Source: Nostoc indistinguendum CM1-VF10
GTDB taxonomy: Bacteria; Cyanobacteriota; Cyanobacteriia; Cyanobacteriales; Nostocaceae
Length of the DNA stretch: 64,000 nt
NCBI GenBank assembly: GCA_019359215.1
Contig: JAHHHS010000014.1
Coordinates: forward strand, 62,001 to 126,000
Direction: 5' to 3'
Part shown: piece by piece, positions 59,812 to 64,000 of the stretch
Numbering within the stretch: position 1 is the stretch's first letter
Layout of the letters: the number at the start of each line of letters is the position of its first letter
Notes under the pieces: generated by a model
Database searches by the model: none
What the model was told of the DNA's origin: nothing
The model's input: only the letters and a program-made list of their open reading frames with translations
Position numbers and translations under genes: made by a program

Positions 59812-62589
59812 ATGAAGTTACGCTCATATATGATTATCGGGTTTTTACTCAGTCTTATCCTAAGTATCGTATCGTTTTCGGGCAATTTCACTAATGCTGC
59901 AACACCAACAGCAGTCGCGCCTGTATCTGCTGTCTCATTCACCCAAGGGGTGCAAAAAATGATGTTGGACAACGGCTTAACGGTGCTTACAAAGGAAGTC
60001 CATACTGCTCCAGTGGTGAGTGTACAAGTTTGGTATAAAGTTGGTTCACGTAACGAGGTTAAGGGAGAAAATGGCATTTCTCACCAGCTAGAACATTTGA
60101 TGTTCAAGGGTACAACTGCCCGTCCAGTACAGTTTGGAAGGTTATTTAGTGCCTTGGGTAGCCAGTTTAATGCTTTTACTAGTTATGACGAAACAGCTTA
60201 CTTTGGCACAGTACAACGAGACAAACTCGAAGCACTGCTGACACTGGAAGCCGATCGCATGGAAAACTCTTTAATTGGGCCGGAACAACTCACAAGCGAA
60301 AAGCGGGTGGTAATCTCCGAGTTACAGGGGTACGAAAATTCACCAGGCTATCGTCTGAGTCGAGCAGTGATGCGAGATGCTTTTCCTAACAGAGCATACG
60401 GCTTACCTGTGGGAGGCACAAAAGCTGATGTAGAGAAATTCACGGTGGAGCAGGTGCGGAATTATTACCAAACCTACTACAGCCCAGAAAATGCCACCTT
60501 GGTAATTACAGGTGATTTTGCCACAGAACCTGTACTCAAAATTGTTAAAGAAACTTATGGAAAGCTGGCAAAACGATCAAAACAGGACACGGTGAGGGAA
60601 AATGTCGCCGCGTCTTCTCCAGTTGCTCCTGCTACTAAAAAAGAACCGATTATTTTGAAGCAACCTGGAAGCGCGGCACTACTGCAAGCAGTGTATCCTC
60701 TGCCAGATATCAAGCATCCTGATGTCCCGGCAATTGATGTGATGGATGCCATCCTCACAGGTGGGCGTAGCTCTAGACTTTACCAGGCTTTGGTAGAATC
60801 TGGACTCGCTAGTTCAGTTAGTGGTGGTGCTGCCGAACTCATCGAACCAGGTTGGTATGAAATTAATGCTACGGCGGCTCAGGGTCAAGAGTTGGGGAAA
60901 ATTGCCCAGGTACTCAAAGAATCTTTAGCAAAATTGCAACAGCAGCCAGTTACCACAGAAGAATTGAACCGGGCGAAGACACAACTGCAAGCCTCCTTTG
61001 TTTTGGGTAACCAAGACATCACTAGTCAGGCAACTCAACTGGGATATAACCAAATTGTGGCCGGCGATTATCATTTTATTGAACAGTATCTGGCTGCGAT
61101 CGCTAAAGTTACCCCAGATCAGGTGCAGCAAGCAGCAAAAACTTACCTCAATCCGGCTAAACAAACCATCGGCTTCTTTGAGCCAACTCAACCAGATGGT
61201 CAACCAGGGACTTCTAGCGCTGGTTCTGGGCGCACTGTGGAAAATTTCAGCCCCGGTAAACCTGTAGATCCAGCAGAACTGGCTAAATATCTTCCACCTG
61301 CCACATCAGCTACAGATTCCGGCAAACAATCACTACCAGAAGAGTTTACCTTAAATAACGGTTTGCGGGTTTTGCTCTTGCGCGATCGCAGCCTTCCCAC
61401 CATTAACCTGAGCGGACAAATTGATGCTGGTACTGAATTTGACAGCAATCAAAAAGCTGGATTAGCGAATCTAACTGCGACCAACTTAATGAATGGGACG
61501 CAGACTAAAAATGCTCTTACCCTAGCAAAAACTTTAGAAGACCGGGGAGCCAATTTGAGCTTCAGTGCCAGCCGCGAAGGAGTTAGCGTTAGCGGTGAGG
61601 GACTTTCAGCAAACCTGCCAATATTGATTCAAACTCTGGCAGATGTGTTAGAAAACGCCACTTTCCCCGCTGAACAGTTAGAACTGAGCCGCCAACGGGC
61701 GTTAATAAGCCTCAAAGTCCAGCTAGATGACCCCAGAGGTCTAGGAAGACAAGTATTTCAGCAGGCAATCTACCCAGAAAATCATCCGTTCCATAGCTTT
61801 CCCACAGATGAGAGTTTAAAGAGCATTACTCGTGATGATTTACTTGGGTTCTACCAGACACACTACCGACCAGATAGCACGACGCTCGCAATAGTTGGAG
61901 ACTTTGAACCAGTTAAAGTAAAAGCTTTGCTAAATCAGGCCTTTGGCAAATGGTCAGCTACAGATAAGCCACCTGTTCTCAAAATACCCCCCGTGTCATT
62001 ACCAAAAACTTTGACACGCTTGAACAAAATTATACCTGGGAAATCCGAAGCTGTTACCTACATAGGTTACAACGGGATCTCTCGGAAAGACCCGCGTTTT
62101 TATGCAGCATTGGTAATGAATCAAATTTTGGGTGGTGATACCTTATCGAGCCGCTTGGGTACAGAAGTGCGCGATCGCCAAGGTCTAACCTACGGTATCT
62201 ATAGTAGTTTTGCCGTCGGAATCAATCCCGGCCCGTTCTTAATTCAGATGCAGACTGCTCCTGGTGATACCCAAAAAGCGATCGCCAGTACTCTCGCTTT
62301 ACTCAAACAGTTGCGCGAACATGGAGTAACTGAGGCTGAATTCAACACGGCAAAACGCTCAATTACCAATAGCTACCCTGTGGATTTAGCCAATCCTAGT
62401 AATGTATCAAGTATCATTTTGGATAATGCTGTCTTGGGACTTTCACGCTCAGAAATCCGAGACTTTCCCCAGAGGATTGAAGCAGTAATTATGGCTCAGA
62501 TGCAACAGGCAATTCAAGATTTAATTAAGCCGGAAAATTTGATAATTGTCACTGCTGGCCCTGGAGATACTGTACCCAAGGGCAGCTAA
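59812..62589 (+). CDS. M16 family zinc metallopeptidase, two fused peptidase halves
   Basis: GENGISHQLEHLMFKGTTARP (HxxEH variant context), second half LPEEFTLNNGLRVLLLRDRSLPTINLSGQID. Confidence 0.92.
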   Translation: MKLRSYMIIGFLLSLILSIVSFSGNFTNAATPTAVAPVSAVSFTQGVQKMMLDNGLTVLTKEVHTAPVVSVQVWYKVGSRNEVKGENGISHQLEHLMFKGTTARPVQFGRLFSALGSQFNAFTSYDETAYFGTVQRDKLEALLTLEADRMENSLIGPEQLTSEKRVVISELQGYENSPGYRLSRAVMRDAFPNRAYGLPVGGTKADVEKFTVEQVRNYYQTYYSPENATLVITGDFATEPVLKIVKETYGKLAKRSKQDTVRENVAASSPVAPATKKEPIILKQPGSAALLQAVYPLPDIKHPDVPAIDVMDAILTGGRSSRLYQALVESGLASSVSGGAAELIEPGWYEINATAAQGQELGKIAQVLKESLAKLQQQPVTTEELNRAKTQLQASFVLGNQDITSQATQLGYNQIVAGDYHFIEQYLAAIAKVTPDQVQQAAKTYLNPAKQTIGFFEPTQPDGQPGTSSAGSGRTVENFSPGKPVDPAELAKYLPPATSATDSGKQSLPEEFTLNNGLRVLLLRDRSLPTINLSGQIDAGTEFDSNQKAGLANLTATNLMNGTQTKNALTLAKTLEDRGANLSFSASREGVSVSGEGLSANLPILIQTLADVLENATFPAEQLELSRQRALISLKVQLDDPRGLGRQVFQQAIYPENHPFHSFPTDESLKSITRDDLLGFYQTHYRPDSTTLAIVGDFEPVKVKALLNQAFGKWSATDKPPVLKIPPVSLPKTLTRLNKIIPGKSEAVTYIGYNGISRKDPRFYAALVMNQILGGDTLSSRLGTEVRDRQGLTYGIYSSFAVGINPGPFLIQMQTAPGDTQKAIASTLALLKQLREHGVTEAEFNTAKRSITNSYPVDLANPSNVSSIILDNAVLGLSRSEIRDFPQRIEAVIMAQMQQAIQDLIKPENLIIVTAGPGDTVPKGS

Positions 62590-62664
62590 TTATAGCGTTT
62601 CTCGTTTGTGAGCTACGTAGGGCATTAGTGCTAAGGGACTTCCAAGAAATAAATTATTCAAATA

Positions 62665-62755
62665 AACGTAGACGCATTAGCGAAGCGGTAGCGACGTTCG
62701 CGTAGCGTCTCACAGAGAAGGAGCGTCAGCGGCCTGTCGGAGGCTACCACAGAGA
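62665..62755. repeat. short dispersed repeat cluster (GCGAAGCGGTAGCGACGTTCGCGTAGCGTCTC...)
   Basis: same word family as 575-665 and 9725-9760. Confidence 0.7.
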
Positions 62756-62817
62756 CACAAAGAACATAGAGACAGGAGGAATAGAGACAGTTTTTGCCTC
62801 AGTTTTGGAACATTTTT

Positions 62818-63945
62818 TTATTTGGAAGTCCCTAAGTTCAGCTCAGACGCAATTTCTTTTGCCTGAAAATGAAGATGAAGATTAGTATAAAAACCCTCAG
62901 GAGAAAGCCTATTTTTCCAGAGATTTCGGCACTCATGCTGCAAATCTAAGAATTCTTGGTCTGAAATATTGCTATGAAATTCAGCCACTTTCTCTGCAAT
63001 ATATGGTATTTCCTTCTCATCTATCCAGACGCAATATTTTTTCCAGTCAATTGTAGAATCCTCAGGTAAAACGCAGTCTGTATCAATAAAAATTGGAATA
63101 CGACCACAACTGAGGGTTTCATATAGTCGAATGGAATAATTTCCAGAACCACGACAGCACAAAATGTAGTCGCTCTCTACCATATTTTTCACATACTCAG
63201 CACGAGTTTTCTGTCTTCGCTCTATATCATCTATATTTAAAAATACTGATTTGTCTCTGATGATGAAGTTTGTGTTTATTAAAGAGGGACTTTCTGCAAG
63301 TATTTTTAGAGCCTGACTACGCAGATTTTGCCCCTTATAAGGCGAAACTCCAAGCTCTAATGATTTGGTTAACATCAACCCGTGATATAAAAGCTCTTTC
63401 AGTTTAGTTTCCCATGAATTGTCTACTGCTAGGCCACAAAATCCAACAATAGGTTTATTAGATTTCTGCCTGAGAGGCATTAGACCTTCTAAATATTCTT
63501 TAACAAAATCTTCAGTAAAAGAAGGCATAACAATATGCTTTTGCGTCTTTTTCGACCGATATGCTGCCGTCCGGATTACTGTCACATTCTTGATAGGAAC
63601 TTCTTCAGAAGAACAATCACCTGCAAAAAAAACAACTATTTCTTTGCCGCTATTAGCTACTTTATCTGCAAATTTAATAGATAGATTTTCTGCTTCTTTA
63701 TTAACTTTACTTCTCCAACTATCTCCTCTAATCAATCTCCAGTTTGTAGGCATAACAACTATATCAGCTTCTTCTAACGAAGTCATTTTAAAAAGGGAAT
63801 TACTTATTTCTATATACTTGCCATACGCTCTAGACCAAGGATGTTTTTCACTAGGGATAAATTCTTTCCAAAAAGGATAAAGGATTATAACTGGTTCCAT
63901 CCCTTCAGGAAGGTAATTTTTATCAGAATAGATATTTAATTGCAT
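62818..63945 (-). CDS. exostosin-family glycosyltransferase-like protein
   Basis: SDYILCCRGSGNYSIRLYETLSCGRIPIFIDTDCVLPEDSTIDWKKYCVWIDEKEI. Confidence 0.88.
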   Translation of the reverse strand: MQLNIYSDKNYLPEGMEPVIILYPFWKEFIPSEKHPWSRAYGKYIEISNSLFKMTSLEEADIVVMPTNWRLIRGDSWRSKVNKEAENLSIKFADKVANSGKEIVVFFAGDCSSEEVPIKNVTVIRTAAYRSKKTQKHIVMPSFTEDFVKEYLEGLMPLRQKSNKPIVGFCGLAVDNSWETKLKELLYHGLMLTKSLELGVSPYKGQNLRSQALKILAESPSLINTNFIIRDKSVFLNIDDIERRQKTRAEYVKNMVESDYILCCRGSGNYSIRLYETLSCGRIPIFIDTDCVLPEDSTIDWKKYCVWIDEKEIPYIAEKVAEFHSNISDQEFLDLQHECRNLWKNRLSPEGFYTNLHLHFQAKEIASELNLGTSK

Positions 63946-64000
63946 ATTTTAACCTGAGTTAGACTAGTTGAAGAACTGAGGGATTATACAATAAATTTAA

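Overview
The window looks like chromosomal DNA from a heterocystous, Nostoc-like cyanobacterium: many HIP1 (GCGATCGC) octamers, heptameric STRRs, Ycf/PSII genes and CalA. Most of it is ordinary: pyrH-frr, accC, hisG, glk, ychF-yidD, a chorismate lyase-like gene, ccsB, an sdhB-like gene, ycf66 with a 39-aa psbX that the ORF track misses, calA, two-component systems and an N-I type amino-acid ABC transporter. The parts worth a second look are: (1) an arsenic-resistance island (arsR, pstS-like, gapdh/arsJ, acr3, arsI, arsC) in which gapdh has a premature stop and a 4-bp frameshift and is fused in frame to the last ~90 codons of arsJ, while acr3 is cut in half exactly upstream of arsI; (2) a family of at least three MITE/fold-back-like elements sharing the terminal core GCTACGGTGTACACACAAGTC, one of which encloses a 21-bp x 8 tandem repeat; (3) a nat-type transporter operon colonised by four PD-(D/E)XK-type genes (two Uma2, two Rpn), two of them degraded; (4) several genes with apparent internal deletions; (5) short repeats inserted in frame within a histidine kinase and CcsB. 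All family calls are from reading the translated ORFs; no database search was run.
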